DNA of 64,000 nt from an uncultured Flavobacteriales bacterium (GTDB lineage Bacteria; Bacteroidota; Bacteroidia; Flavobacteriales; Schleiferiaceae). The stretch covers positions 1,054,001 to 1,118,000 of the forward strand of contig CAJXKC010000001.1 in assembly GCA_913055685.1 (NCBI GenBank). The letters are read 5' to 3'. The notes under the pieces were generated by a model. It did no database searches. It worked only from the letters and a program-made list of their open reading frames with translations, and was not told where the DNA came from. Position 1 is the first letter of the stretch. Every line of letters begins with the position of its first letter. The position numbers were made by a program, and so were the translations under genes. Shown one piece after another: positions 1 through 7,789 of this stretch.

Positions 1-209
1 TAGGGGTGGAAGAGCGCTTATTCATGGAGTTTGTTATTAATGAATTTGGAGAAGTACAGTCGATAGAAGCGGTGCGCGGCAAAGAGCAAGAATTTATCAA
101 GGAGGCCAAGCGCGTACTCGAATCCATGCCGCCTTTTGAGCCAGCTAGCCAGCAAGGTAATCCGGTGCCAGTGCGAATTATTATTCCTGTGAATTTCAAA
201 TTGCAGTAG
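1..209 (+). CDS. TonB-family energy transducer, C-terminal part (cut at 5' by window edge)
   Basis: Only the TonB C-terminal domain is present, and the reading frame is open to the window start, so the gene begins upstream. Visible hallmarks are a strand-turn-strand stretch (FVINEFGEVQSIEAVRG), then an amphipathic helix ending MPPFEPASQQGNPVPVRI and a final beta strand ending in LQ. This domain contacts TonB boxes of outer-membrane receptors and passes on proton-motive energy. The next gene has the same C-terminal pattern, so the two are probably tandem paralogs. The GTG at base 6 is an internal Val codon by this reading, not the start. Confidence 0.8.
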   Translation, partial: GVEERLFMEFVINEFGEVQSIEAVRGKEQEFIKEAKRVLESMPPFEPASQQGNPVPVRIIIPVNFKLQ

Positions 210-273
210 AAATCCATTTTGGATTTCCAAGGCTGCAGTTTTTAATTATCTTTACCCCTGCAAAATCTAAGAG

Positions 274-981
274 ATGCAACCAAAAAAATCAGAAAAAGCC
301 GATTTGGAAAACTACCGCGGACTGTTCATGCAGTTCGGATTGGTAGTGGCGCTTCTACTTTGTATTATTTTAATCGAGTGGAAGACTTATGATCAATCTG
401 TGGCAAACCTAGGTGAGCTAGAGGTTGAAATTGAGGATGAAATTATTCCGATTACCCAAAGGGAAATTGCACCCCCACCACCCCCACCACCCCCACCCCC
501 AGAAGTGATTGAAGTTGTTGAGGATGACGTAGAGTTGGAAGAAGAATTAGAAATCCAAACTACCGAAACCGATATGATGGAAGAAGTGGAGGTAATTGAG
601 ATGGAAGAAGAGGTATCCGATGAGGTACTTAGCTTCGCGGTGGTAGAATCGGTACCAGTATTTCCTGGTTGTGAGGATGCTAAAGACAATAATGAACGTA
701 AGATGTGCTTCCAGCAGAATATCTTAAGGTTCGTGAGCCGAAACTTCGAGTTTCCCGAAATGGCACGCCAGATGGGAATTCAGGGTCGGGTTTACGTAAA
801 CTTTGTGATTGAAAAAGATGGTAGCGTATCTAATGTGGAAGTGGTGCGGGGTATTGATGCCTTATTGGATGATGAGGCCGTTCGCGTAGTAAAAAAGTTA
901 CCCAAATTTACTCCTGCAAAACAACGTGGTAAACCGGTTCGAATGAGCTTTACTTTACCGATAAACGCTAAGCTACAATAA
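274..981 (+). CDS. TonB-family energy transducer
   Basis: Protein of 235 aa. A single membrane anchor lies at about residues 19-37, followed by a run of ten prolines near residues 68-77, a strongly acidic Glu/Asp segment, and a TonB C-terminal domain (about 145-235, with QGRVYVNFVIEKDGSV and VVKKLPKFTPAKQRGKPV). It should span the periplasm from the inner membrane and energise TonB-dependent receptors, of which three lie in this window. The proline run followed by acidic residues replaces the Pro-Glu/Pro-Lys spacer of proteobacterial TonB. Cys at VFPGCEDA and RKMCFQQN precede the domain, a pattern common in Bacteroidota TonB proteins. Confidence 0.9.
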   Translation: MQPKKSEKADLENYRGLFMQFGLVVALLLCIILIEWKTYDQSVANLGELEVEIEDEIIPITQREIAPPPPPPPPPPEVIEVVEDDVELEEELEIQTTETDMMEEVEVIEMEEEVSDEVLSFAVVESVPVFPGCEDAKDNNERKMCFQQNILRFVSRNFEFPEMARQMGIQGRVYVNFVIEKDGSVSNVEVVRGIDALLDDEAVRVVKKLPKFTPAKQRGKPVRMSFTLPINAKLQ

Positions 982-1001
982 GACATTTATCGTAACTTTA
1001 T

Positions 1002-1034
1002 AGCCGCTGCGAAGCTTTCGTAGCGGCTTTTTTT
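1002..1034 (+). terminator. Rho-independent terminator after the tonB pair
   Basis: AGCCGCT and AGCGGCT flank an inner CGAA/TTCG stem, followed by seven T residues. It lies 21 bp after the tonB stop and ends transcription before cysQ. Confidence 0.85.
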
Positions 1035-1053
1035 ATTCCCTAAATTTAAAACC

Positions 1054-1863
1054 ATGGACCATATCGAAACCAAAGTTTTGCTTTTTGATGCTGTGCTAGC
1101 ATCCATTGAAGCAGGAAAGGAGATATTAGATGTATATGAGAACACCTTCGAGGTAGAATATAAAGACGATAACTCACCCCTAACCATTGCCGATAAACGA
1201 GCGCATCGTAAAATCATGCAGATGCTCGAGGAAACCGGTATTCCAGTTTTGAGTGAAGAAGGTAAGCAGCTGGCCTACGAGGAGCGAGCTAAATGGGGGA
1301 CTTTATGGATCGTTGATCCGCTTGATGGAACCAAAGAGTTTATCAAACAAAATGGCGAGTTTACCGTAAATATTGCCCTAGTGGAAAAAGGGGTTCCGGT
1401 GCTTGGGGTAATCTACGTTCCAGTAGATGAAACCCTTTATTTTGGCTGTCCGAAATTAGGCGCTTACCGTGTAGATTCGGCTGCGCATTTAAAGGAGAGT
1501 GACAATATAGAAGACTGGGTAGCCAAAGGAATGAAGCTTCCAGAAAAGCAAAACCGACCCTTTACTATGGTGGGCAGTCGTTCGCATATGAGTGATGAAA
1601 CTGCTGCCTATTTCGATGATGTGCGTCGGGAGCATCCAGAAGCAGAAATTATTTCTAAAGGATCCAGTCTTAAAATTTGTATGGTGGCCGAAGGCTCAGC
1701 CGATGTTTATCCCCGCTTTGCTCCTACTATGGAGTGGGATACTGCAGCTGGTCATGCAATTGCGAAAGCAGCCGGCTTTGAAGTATACCAGGCCAAGCGA
1801 GAAGGTGAAGCATTGGTCTACAATAAAGAGGATTTACTGAACCCTTGGTTCATTGTAAAATAG
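1054..1863 (+). CDS. cysQ: 3'(2'),5'-bisphosphate nucleotidase CysQ
   Basis: Protein of 269 aa of the inositol monophosphatase/FIG superfamily. The metal-binding motif DPLDGTKEFI is at about residue 89, preceded by the SEEGK acidic loop; the second signature is WDTAAGHAIAKAAG near residue 230. Family members hydrolyse 3'-phosphoadenosine 5'-phosphate to AMP, removing the by-product of sulfate assimilation. The combination with GSSLKICMVAEGSADVYPRF fits CysQ better than inositol monophosphatase. It stands alone between a terminator and the cyoE promoter. Confidence 0.9.
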   Translation: MDHIETKVLLFDAVLASIEAGKEILDVYENTFEVEYKDDNSPLTIADKRAHRKIMQMLEETGIPVLSEEGKQLAYEERAKWGTLWIVDPLDGTKEFIKQNGEFTVNIALVEKGVPVLGVIYVPVDETLYFGCPKLGAYRVDSAAHLKESDNIEDWVAKGMKLPEKQNRPFTMVGSRSHMSDETAAYFDDVRREHPEAEIISKGSSLKICMVAEGSADVYPRFAPTMEWDTAAGHAIAKAAGFEVYQAKREGEALVYNKEDLLNPWFIVK

Positions 1864-1886
1864 GGCTAAGTTAGAATCACTCTAAT

Positions 1887-1917
1887 TTGTTGGGTATGGG
1901 CTAGTAATGTATTTTTG
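1887..1917 (+). promoter_or_regulatory. Predicted Bacteroidota sigma-A promoter for cyoE operon
   Basis: TTG at 1887-1889 and TATTTTTG at 1910-1917 are separated by 20 bp, matching the Bacteroidota -33/-7 consensus (TTG, TAnnTTTG). It ends 18 bp before the cyoE start and probably drives the whole oxidase cluster. Confidence 0.6.
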
Positions 1918-1935
1918 CGGCCTTAAGTTTAAGGC

Positions 1936-2838
1936 TTGAACACGAGTACAGATATTGAAATGCCACCCCAAACCTTTGCTTTGAAAGCTAAGGCAGTTTT
2001 GGATCTCACCAAAGCTAGATTAAACCTAAGTGTTGTTTATTCGGCACTAGCAGGTTACCTCTTGGGTGCTCCTAAGATTGACTGGCTAGCGGTACTCTTA
2101 CTTTCTTTTGGTGGCTTTCTAGTAGTTGGTTCTGCCAATGGCTTTAATCAGGTAATTGAAAAGGACCGCGATGCCTTAATGGATCGCACCAAGAATCGCC
2201 CGCTGCCTAGTGGAAGGCTAAGCGTATTGGAGGCCTTGATTGCCTCTACTATCATGGGGGTTCTTGGTTTGGCTTTGCTTTACTTCATCAACCCTTTAAC
2301 GGTGGGTTTTGGTGCCTTTGCCCTCTTCATGTATGTATTGGTTTATACTCCGCTTAAGGCTAAGGGACCAATTGCGGTATTTGTTGGCGCTATTCCCGGT
2401 GCAATTCCGGCTCTTTTGGGTTGGGTAGCTGCTACTAATGATTTTGATATCGAACCCGGAACCCTATTTGCGATTCAATTTTTATGGCAGTTTTCACACT
2501 TCTGGGCTATCGCCTGGATTGCGGATGATGATTATAAAAAGGCGAATTATATTCTGCTTCCTTCCGGAGGGCGCGATACTAAAAGTGCCATGCAGATACT
2601 GCTTTATACCTTCTTTATCATTCCAGTAAGTATGTTGCCTGCCTTTGGCCTTACCGGCAGTTTAGTGTTTTCGCCTATAGCGGGTATCCTATGCTTCGGG
2701 TTAGGTTTAGGCTTTTTATATTACGCATGGCGTTTGTTTATTTCTAGGGAAATTAAGGACGCTCGAAAATTGATGTTCTACAGTATTATCTACCTGCCAT
2801 TAATCCAATTGTTGTTGGTAATGGATAAATTCATTTGA
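1936..2838 (+). CDS. cyoE: Protohaem IX farnesyltransferase (haem O synthase)
   Basis: Protein of 300 aa, UbiA superfamily, with about eight to nine membrane segments. The Asp-rich prenyl-diphosphate motif appears as NGFNQVIEKDRDALMDRTKN (about 73-92) and the family signature YTPLKAKGPIAVFVGAIPGA follows; QFLWQFSHFWAIAWIADDDY is the second substrate site. It attaches a farnesyl group to haem B to make haem O for the terminal oxidase whose subunits follow. The start used is TTG at 1936; an ATG at 1960 is possible. It begins the oxidase cluster, with a good promoter just upstream. Confidence 0.93.
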   Translation: MNTSTDIEMPPQTFALKAKAVLDLTKARLNLSVVYSALAGYLLGAPKIDWLAVLLLSFGGFLVVGSANGFNQVIEKDRDALMDRTKNRPLPSGRLSVLEALIASTIMGVLGLALLYFINPLTVGFGAFALFMYVLVYTPLKAKGPIAVFVGAIPGAIPALLGWVAATNDFDIEPGTLFAIQFLWQFSHFWAIAWIADDDYKKANYILLPSGGRDTKSAMQILLYTFFIIPVSMLPAFGLTGSLVFSPIAGILCFGLGLGFLYYAWRLFISREIKDARKLMFYSIIYLPLIQLLLVMDKFI

Positions 2839-2839
2839 T

Positions 2840-3415
2840 GTGGGAAAGTTAACGGCAGAAGAAAAGAAGAAGGTACAGAAGCCACTGTTGTGGATAGGTA
2901 TGGCGAGTATTGTTATGACTTTCGCTGGACTTACCAGTGGCTATGTGGTAAGTCGCTCGGCTTTAATAGAGGATAACCGCTGGCTGCAATTTGAACTGCC
3001 TCCGCAGTTTGCCTATGCTACCGCTGCCATTCTTCTTAGTAGTTTATTAATGATAATGGCCAAGCGCCAGGTAAAGGACTCAAAGTTAAAATCGGCTGCT
3101 CAGTATATTCTATCGGCTCTGGTTTTAGGGATTGCTTTTTTGGTATTACAATGGATGGGTGCTGGTGATTTAACCGCAAGAGGTCTATACTTCACTGGTG
3201 GAAATTCGGCCAGTTCATGGGTTTATGTGATTGCCTTCCTGCACTGGGCCCATGTCCTAAGTGGAATTATTGTTTTATTTTACACCTGGCTTAAGGCCAG
3301 AAAAGGTGCCTACACCGCAGCAGAGCACCAAGGTTTATCGGTAAGTAGCATTTACTGGCATTTCCTTGACGCTCTCTGGTTGTATTTGTACCTCTTTTTA
3401 TTAATTATTCGCTAA
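2840..3415 (+). CDS. Haem-copper oxidase subunit III (short form)
   Basis: Protein of 191 aa with five predicted membrane helices, the short COX3 form. The C-terminal half carries FLHWAHVLSGIIVLFY and YWHFLDALWLYLYLFLL, the conserved His and Glu/Asp-containing helices of subunit III. The start is GTG, one base after the cyoE stop, indicating translational coupling. It is the first of two tandem subunit III genes. Subunits I and II are not in the window. Confidence 0.88.
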   Translation: MGKLTAEEKKKVQKPLLWIGMASIVMTFAGLTSGYVVSRSALIEDNRWLQFELPPQFAYATAAILLSSLLMIMAKRQVKDSKLKSAAQYILSALVLGIAFLVLQWMGAGDLTARGLYFTGGNSASSWVYVIAFLHWAHVLSGIIVLFYTWLKARKGAYTAAEHQGLSVSSIYWHFLDALWLYLYLFLLIIR

Positions 3416-3435
3416 ACTTGCAAAAATTTTAATGC

Positions 3436-4359
3436 ATGGCTAACGGAGCTGCTTTAGAACAAAATACCTCATCCCTCTGGGGAGGTGGTCGCCAGCCTTT
3501 CGGCGCGAGTTATGGTAAAATGATGATGTGGTTCTTCCTATTGTCAGATGCCCTTACTTTTTCAGGATTCCTTACTGCAATGGGCTTGTACCGATTCAAG
3601 TACGAAGAAACCTGGCCGGTAGCGGAAAACGTATTTACTCACTTTCCATTTTTACACGGGGAGCATCCTTTGCTCTTTGTGGCCTTAATGACCTTTATTC
3701 TTATTGTGAGTTCCGTAACCATGGTACTTGCGGTAAATGCTGGTCATAAAATGAATACCAAAGGTGTAGTTCTTTGGTTAGGCTTAACCATCGTAGGTGG
3801 TTTTACTTTCTTGGGCTCACAGGCTTGGGAGTGGTATCACTTTATCAATGGTGACAAGGGAGCCATCATGTTGGAGGATCAAACCATTATGTACTTTACC
3901 AAAGCCGGTAGCGAAGGAGAGATTCTTAGCGTATACGAATTGGTGACTGGTCAGGAGAAACCACATGGAGACCATTCAGAGTTTCAAACCGCAGATGTTA
4001 TTTCGGCTTTCGGTTTAAACGAGGACGTTACTTTACGTATGCCGGGTAAGGAAAAGATTACCCTTAGCCGTGAAGAAGCAAAAGCAGCCATGGCTAATGC
4101 CAAGCTTATTCAAGGCGCAGGTATGCGTGCTAATGAGTACGGCAACGTACTTTTTGCCGACTTTTTCTTCTTTGTAACAGGTTTCCACGGAACACACGTG
4201 TTCTCCGGAGTAGTATTAAATATCATCATCTTCATTAATGTTTTAATGGGCACTTACGAGCGTCGCGGACATTATGAAATGGTTGAAAAAGTTGGTTTGT
4301 ACTGGCACTTTGTAGACTTAGTGTGGGTATTCGTATTTACCTTCTTCTATCTTGTATAA
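3436..4359 (+). CDS. Haem-copper oxidase subunit III with hydrophilic insertion
   Basis: Protein of 307 aa. N-terminal and C-terminal helices match COX3 (FHGTHVFSGVVLNIIIFINV, then GLYWHFVDLVWVFVFTFFYL), but roughly 100 residues between helices, about 137-235, are hydrophilic (GDKGAIMLEDQ to GMRANEYGN). Such a loop is absent from the preceding 191-aa paralog. It would face one side of the membrane and may contact another oxidase or supercomplex partner; that role is inference. Tandem COX3 genes are usual in this flavobacterial cluster. Confidence 0.88.
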   Translation: MANGAALEQNTSSLWGGGRQPFGASYGKMMMWFFLLSDALTFSGFLTAMGLYRFKYEETWPVAENVFTHFPFLHGEHPLLFVALMTFILIVSSVTMVLAVNAGHKMNTKGVVLWLGLTIVGGFTFLGSQAWEWYHFINGDKGAIMLEDQTIMYFTKAGSEGEILSVYELVTGQEKPHGDHSEFQTADVISAFGLNEDVTLRMPGKEKITLSREEAKAAMANAKLIQGAGMRANEYGNVLFADFFFFVTGFHGTHVFSGVVLNIIIFINVLMGTYERRGHYEMVEKVGLYWHFVDLVWVFVFTFFYLV

Positions 4360-4381
4360 TCTTATTTAGCGCAGAATAATC

Positions 4382-4735
4382 ATGGCAGAAAATAACGCAT
4401 ATCCAAGCGAACACCACGAAGGACCAGAAGGAACTAAATGGATTTGGAAAGTATTCTGGATTCTCCTAATTGTTACTACAGTAGAGGTTGCCCTAGGTAT
4501 TATTAAGCCCGATTTTTTAATGGGTAAACTTCTTGGCACTAGTCTATTGAATATCATTTTCATTGTACTAACCATTGCCAAAGCTTACTATATCGTGTCT
4601 GAGTTTATGCACTTAGGCCACGAGCGTAAGAACTTTATCTGGACTATCACCTTACCTATAGTGATATTAATTCCGTACTTGACTTTTATTTTGCTTACTG
4701 AAGGCGGATACATGAATGTATTGATGAATCAGTAA
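4382..4735 (+). CDS. Cytochrome c oxidase subunit IV family protein (CyoD/CtaF-like)
   Basis: Protein of 117 aa with three membrane helices (about 20-38, 48-68, 80-103) and a short hydrophilic N-terminus rich in His and Glu. It fits the prokaryotic COX4 family by size, topology and position after two subunit III genes. Subunit IV is thought to help assembly or stability. The TAA stop overlaps the next ATG by one base (TAATG). Confidence 0.85.
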   Translation: MAENNAYPSEHHEGPEGTKWIWKVFWILLIVTTVEVALGIIKPDFLMGKLLGTSLLNIIFIVLTIAKAYYIVSEFMHLGHERKNFIWTITLPIVILIPYLTFILLTEGGYMNVLMNQ

Positions 4736-5481
4736 TGAATAGAAACATATTTAATAAGAAGGCAGTGCTAATCGCAGTTTTAGTACTGCCTTCTGTGCTT
4801 TATTTCATCTTTGTTTACGGTGCAGAGGATACTTTCTTTCAGACCCTAGACTATGTGGGTCCATCTAAAGTTGTGGAGCGAGTTGATAATGGTGAAGTTT
4901 ACCAAGACACCCTACCATACCAAATTCCTCCTTTCGAATTCACTACTCAGGATGATACCCTGTTAAGTAGCGATGAAATGCGCGGAAAGATTTACGTGGC
5001 CAATTTCTTCTTTAGCACTTGTCCGACCATTTGTCCGGCGATGAACTTTAATGTAAAGCAGGTGCAAGACCGCTTTATTGGCTATGAGGATATCTATTAT
5101 CTGTCATTTACTGTAGATCCTGAACACGATAGTGTAGAGGTTTTAAAAGCTTACGAAAAGGAAATCGGAGCGGTTAATGGTCGATGGTATTTCCTAACCG
5201 GTGAGAAGTCGGAAATCTATAAAACGGCTAAAGACTTTTTCTTGAATGCCATGGAAGATGCCGCCGCAGAAGGTGGTTTCTTGCACTCAGAGCAATTGGT
5301 TTTAATCGATTGGGAAGGAAGAATTCGCAGTCGCCGCGACGATAATGGAAACCTCCTAGCCGTTTATGATGGCCTTTCGGCTGATGAAATTGGTAAACTA
5401 AAAGACGATATAAAGGTTTTAATAGCTGAGTACGAGAAGTACAAATCGGTTAGTGAATATAAAGCCTCAAAGAAAGATTGA
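4735..5481 (+). CDS. SCO1/SenC family copper chaperone
   Basis: Protein of 248 aa with an N-terminal membrane anchor (about 9-28) and a thioredoxin-like periplasmic domain. The copper ligands are visible: CPTIC (near residue 100) and the distal His in FLHSEQLVLID; SFTVDPEHD is also typical. SCO proteins deliver copper to the CuA site of oxidase subunit II. Position among oxidase genes supports this. Start overlaps the previous stop. Confidence 0.92.
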   Translation: MNRNIFNKKAVLIAVLVLPSVLYFIFVYGAEDTFFQTLDYVGPSKVVERVDNGEVYQDTLPYQIPPFEFTTQDDTLLSSDEMRGKIYVANFFFSTCPTICPAMNFNVKQVQDRFIGYEDIYYLSFTVDPEHDSVEVLKAYEKEIGAVNGRWYFLTGEKSEIYKTAKDFFLNAMEDAAAEGGFLHSEQLVLIDWEGRIRSRRDDNGNLLAVYDGLSADEIGKLKDDIKVLIAEYEKYKSVSEYKASKKD

Positions 5482-5482
5482 A

Positions 5483-6043
5483 ATGGGAGCATTGCGAGAT
5501 TTACCAAGTCAGAACCGAAAGAACGATAAGGTAGTAATACCTATCATTATCGTTTTGTCGGTTTTAGTGCCGGTAGCGGTAGCCTTACTTATTGTATTTC
5601 CCGACTTTTTTAAACTGGAAATGGGCATCGACCGTGCAACCTTACCAGCTTTCCACGCTATTTTAAATGGTCTTACTGCCGTTTTACTAATTGCGGGCCT
5701 TTATTTCATTATGAATAAGAATATTGCCGCCCACCGAGTGGTAATGATGGCTGCCTTTGGCCTTTCGGCGGTTTTTTTAGTTTCCTACGTTATCTCAAAG
5801 CTTAACGCTGATCCCATCCCCTATGGGGGTGAAGGTAGCCTGCGTTATGTCTACTTCTTCATTTTAATAAGTCATATCCTTTTAAGTGTTCCTGTTTTAC
5901 CCCTAGCCATGTTCTCGATTTACCGGGGTTGGACCCAGGAGTATGAAAAGCACCGGAAAGTAGTACGCTATACTTTTCCTATCTGGTTATACGTTGCCGT
6001 TACGGGGGTGTTGGTATATTTATTCATGCAACCTTATTATTAA
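5483..6043 (+). CDS. DUF420 family membrane protein
   Basis: Protein of 186 aa from ATG 5483, one base after the SCO stop; an upstream in-frame GTG (5453) would overlap the SCO gene and is less likely. It has about five membrane helices with conserved His (FHAILNGLTAVLL, NIAAHRVVMMAA, LISHILLSVPVLPLA). DUF420 (YozB-like) proteins regularly accompany cytochrome oxidase and SCO genes, and a role in oxidase biogenesis or haem or copper handling is suspected but unproven. Confidence 0.85.
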   Translation: MGALRDLPSQNRKNDKVVIPIIIVLSVLVPVAVALLIVFPDFFKLEMGIDRATLPAFHAILNGLTAVLLIAGLYFIMNKNIAAHRVVMMAAFGLSAVFLVSYVISKLNADPIPYGGEGSLRYVYFFILISHILLSVPVLPLAMFSIYRGWTQEYEKHRKVVRYTFPIWLYVAVTGVLVYLFMQPYY

Positions 6044-6300
6044 TGATGCGCATTTTAAATCGAATTTTTCTTTTGCTAACAGTGGGTCTATTAGTGATGC
6101 CCTTCGATTCTGTAGCGCAATGTGCTATGTGTAAGGCGGTAGCTGAATCGAGTACTGAAACGGGTAGCACTGTTGCTACTGGTCTTAATGCGGGAATTCT
6201 CTACCTCATGATTTTCCCCTATTTAATTATCGGTGCTGTGTCTTATGCCATTTACCGCCATCGAAAAGCACAAAGAGCTAGTCTAGAGTCTGAGGATTAG
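6043..6300 (+). CDS. Small membrane protein with CxxC motif, oxidase-cluster associated
   Basis: Protein of 85 aa: signal peptide ending near SVAQ, then QCAMCKAVAESS with a CxxC pair just after the cleavage site, a single C-terminal helix (about 50-70) and a basic tail. Overlap of one base with the DUF420 stop places it in the oxidase operon. The CxxC on the periplasmic side could bind copper or haem or act in thiol exchange; this is inference from sequence and context. No named family recognised. Confidence 0.75.
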   Translation: MMRILNRIFLLLTVGLLVMPFDSVAQCAMCKAVAESSTETGSTVATGLNAGILYLMIFPYLIIGAVSYAIYRHRKAQRASLESED

Positions 6301-6310
6301 CCTTATCTGC

Positions 6311-6318
6311 TATCTTTG
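6311..6318 (+). promoter_or_regulatory. Candidate -7 element (TATCTTTG) upstream of tolC
   Basis: Exact TAnnTTTG match 29 bp before the TolC start; no TTG is visible at the expected -33 spacing. Confidence 0.4.
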
Positions 6319-6347
6319 TAAGGCTACTTGAACAGGCAAAAACCTCT

Positions 6348-7787
6348 ATGATGTTAAAAATCAGAACAAGCCTGCTGGCCTTAACCATTTTATGGCTTCC
6401 CCTTTGTGCCCAAAATGAGCTTCCAAGTGTATGGACTTTGGAGGACTGTGTGGCTTATGCTTTGGAGAAGAATATTAATGTGCGGCAAGCTCAGATGCAA
6501 TTGAATATTGCAGATAATAATCTACAGACCGCTCAGTTTGATTATCTACCTAATTTAAATTTTAGCTCAAATTATTTCTGGAATTTCGGATTGAACATTG
6601 ACCCGGTAACCAACCAGATATCACAGCAAAATAGGCAGACCGCAAATTTTAACCTGAGCTCTAATTGGTTGATCTATAATGGTGGTCGCAAGTACAATAG
6701 CATTTCTCAAAATAAATTTAACGCCAAAGCGGCTCAGCTCGACTACCAGCAGGCACGCAATGACATTAGCTTAAATGTTGCATCGGCCTACTTACGAATT
6801 TTGCTGAATCAAGAAATTGCTGCGGTAGCCACTGAGCAATTACGAATCTCTACTTTACAGGTAAACCGCACGGCTAAATTGGTGGAGGCTGGGAGTTTAG
6901 CAAAAGGAGAATTATTGCAATTAGAAGCGCAGTTGGCGCGTGACCGGCAGAATTCAATTGCCACCGAGAATGCGGTTGCCATTAGCAAATTGCAATTGGC
7001 CAACCTCTTGCAATTGGAAAACCCCGATGAGTTTAATGTGGGTAGTCCGCAGCTTAGTTTGCCCAATCCCAGTATTCTTAGCCGTAGTCCTCAAAGTGTT
7101 TATTATGCGGCCTTGGAAACCCAGCCTAATATAAAAGCTGCTGAGGTGCGAACCTTAGCAAGCGAAGAGGCAGTAGATGTAGCACAAGGTGGCTATTTGC
7201 CCACCCTAAGCATGATCGCGCAGATTGGCTCCAATTATTCCGATCAAATACCAAATGTTACCGGTTCAACTTCGCAGCTTTTACCAATCGGACAAGTAGC
7301 TAGTACCGGAGATTTGGTAACTACCTTACAGCCGCAAACTATCCCACAAATTGATGGAGTTAAGCCTTTTAATTCCCAGTTTACTGATAACCTTAATGAG
7401 GTGGTAGGTCTTAATCTGCAAATCCCCATCTTTAATCGTTTGTCGGTAAAGAATGCGGTGCAGAACGCTAAGATTAATGCCGACCTCGCACGCCTAAACT
7501 TTGAGTCAGAGAAAAACATATTACGTCAAACAATTTACCAGGCTCATGCCGATGCGAAGGCGGCCTATTTACAGTACCAAGCAGCAGAAAAGGCGGTTTT
7601 AGCCAATAAAGAGGCCTTCGATTATGCCCAAAAGCGTTTTGAAGTTGGTGCAATCAACCAGGTCGATTTTGAGGCAGCTAAGAATAATTTAGCTTCTGCC
7701 CAGAGCCAGTTTGTACAGGGTAAATACGACTACATTTTCCGGATTAAGATTCTGGAGTTCTATTTAACCAATGCCGTAAAGCTGTAA
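6348..7787 (+). CDS. TolC family outer-membrane efflux protein
   Basis: Protein of 479 aa with a signal peptide (about 1-21, ending CAQ) and two outer-membrane efflux protein repeats. The opening WTLEDCVAYALEKNINVRQA is the classic start of mature TolC-type proteins, and long helical Ala/Gln-rich segments follow (for example AHADAKAAYLQYQAAEKAV). It should form a trimeric outer-membrane channel. The adaptor gene starts 2 bp after its stop; no ABC or RND pump follows. Confidence 0.9.
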   Translation: MMLKIRTSLLALTILWLPLCAQNELPSVWTLEDCVAYALEKNINVRQAQMQLNIADNNLQTAQFDYLPNLNFSSNYFWNFGLNIDPVTNQISQQNRQTANFNLSSNWLIYNGGRKYNSISQNKFNAKAAQLDYQQARNDISLNVASAYLRILLNQEIAAVATEQLRISTLQVNRTAKLVEAGSLAKGELLQLEAQLARDRQNSIATENAVAISKLQLANLLQLENPDEFNVGSPQLSLPNPSILSRSPQSVYYAALETQPNIKAAEVRTLASEEAVDVAQGGYLPTLSMIAQIGSNYSDQIPNVTGSTSQLLPIGQVASTGDLVTTLQPQTIPQIDGVKPFNSQFTDNLNEVVGLNLQIPIFNRLSVKNAVQNAKINADLARLNFESEKNILRQTIYQAHADAKAAYLQYQAAEKAVLANKEAFDYAQKRFEVGAINQVDFEAAKNNLASAQSQFVQGKYDYIFRIKILEFYLTNAVKL

Positions 7788-7789
7788 GC

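Noticed and set aside
393-689. Minus-strand ORF with a glycine run
   Set aside because: It is the antisense shadow of the proline-rich and acidic part of tonB; low-complexity composition with no family features.
5453-5482. GTG start for the DUF420 gene inside the SCO gene
   Set aside because: ATG 5483 directly follows the SCO stop and gives the expected N-terminus.
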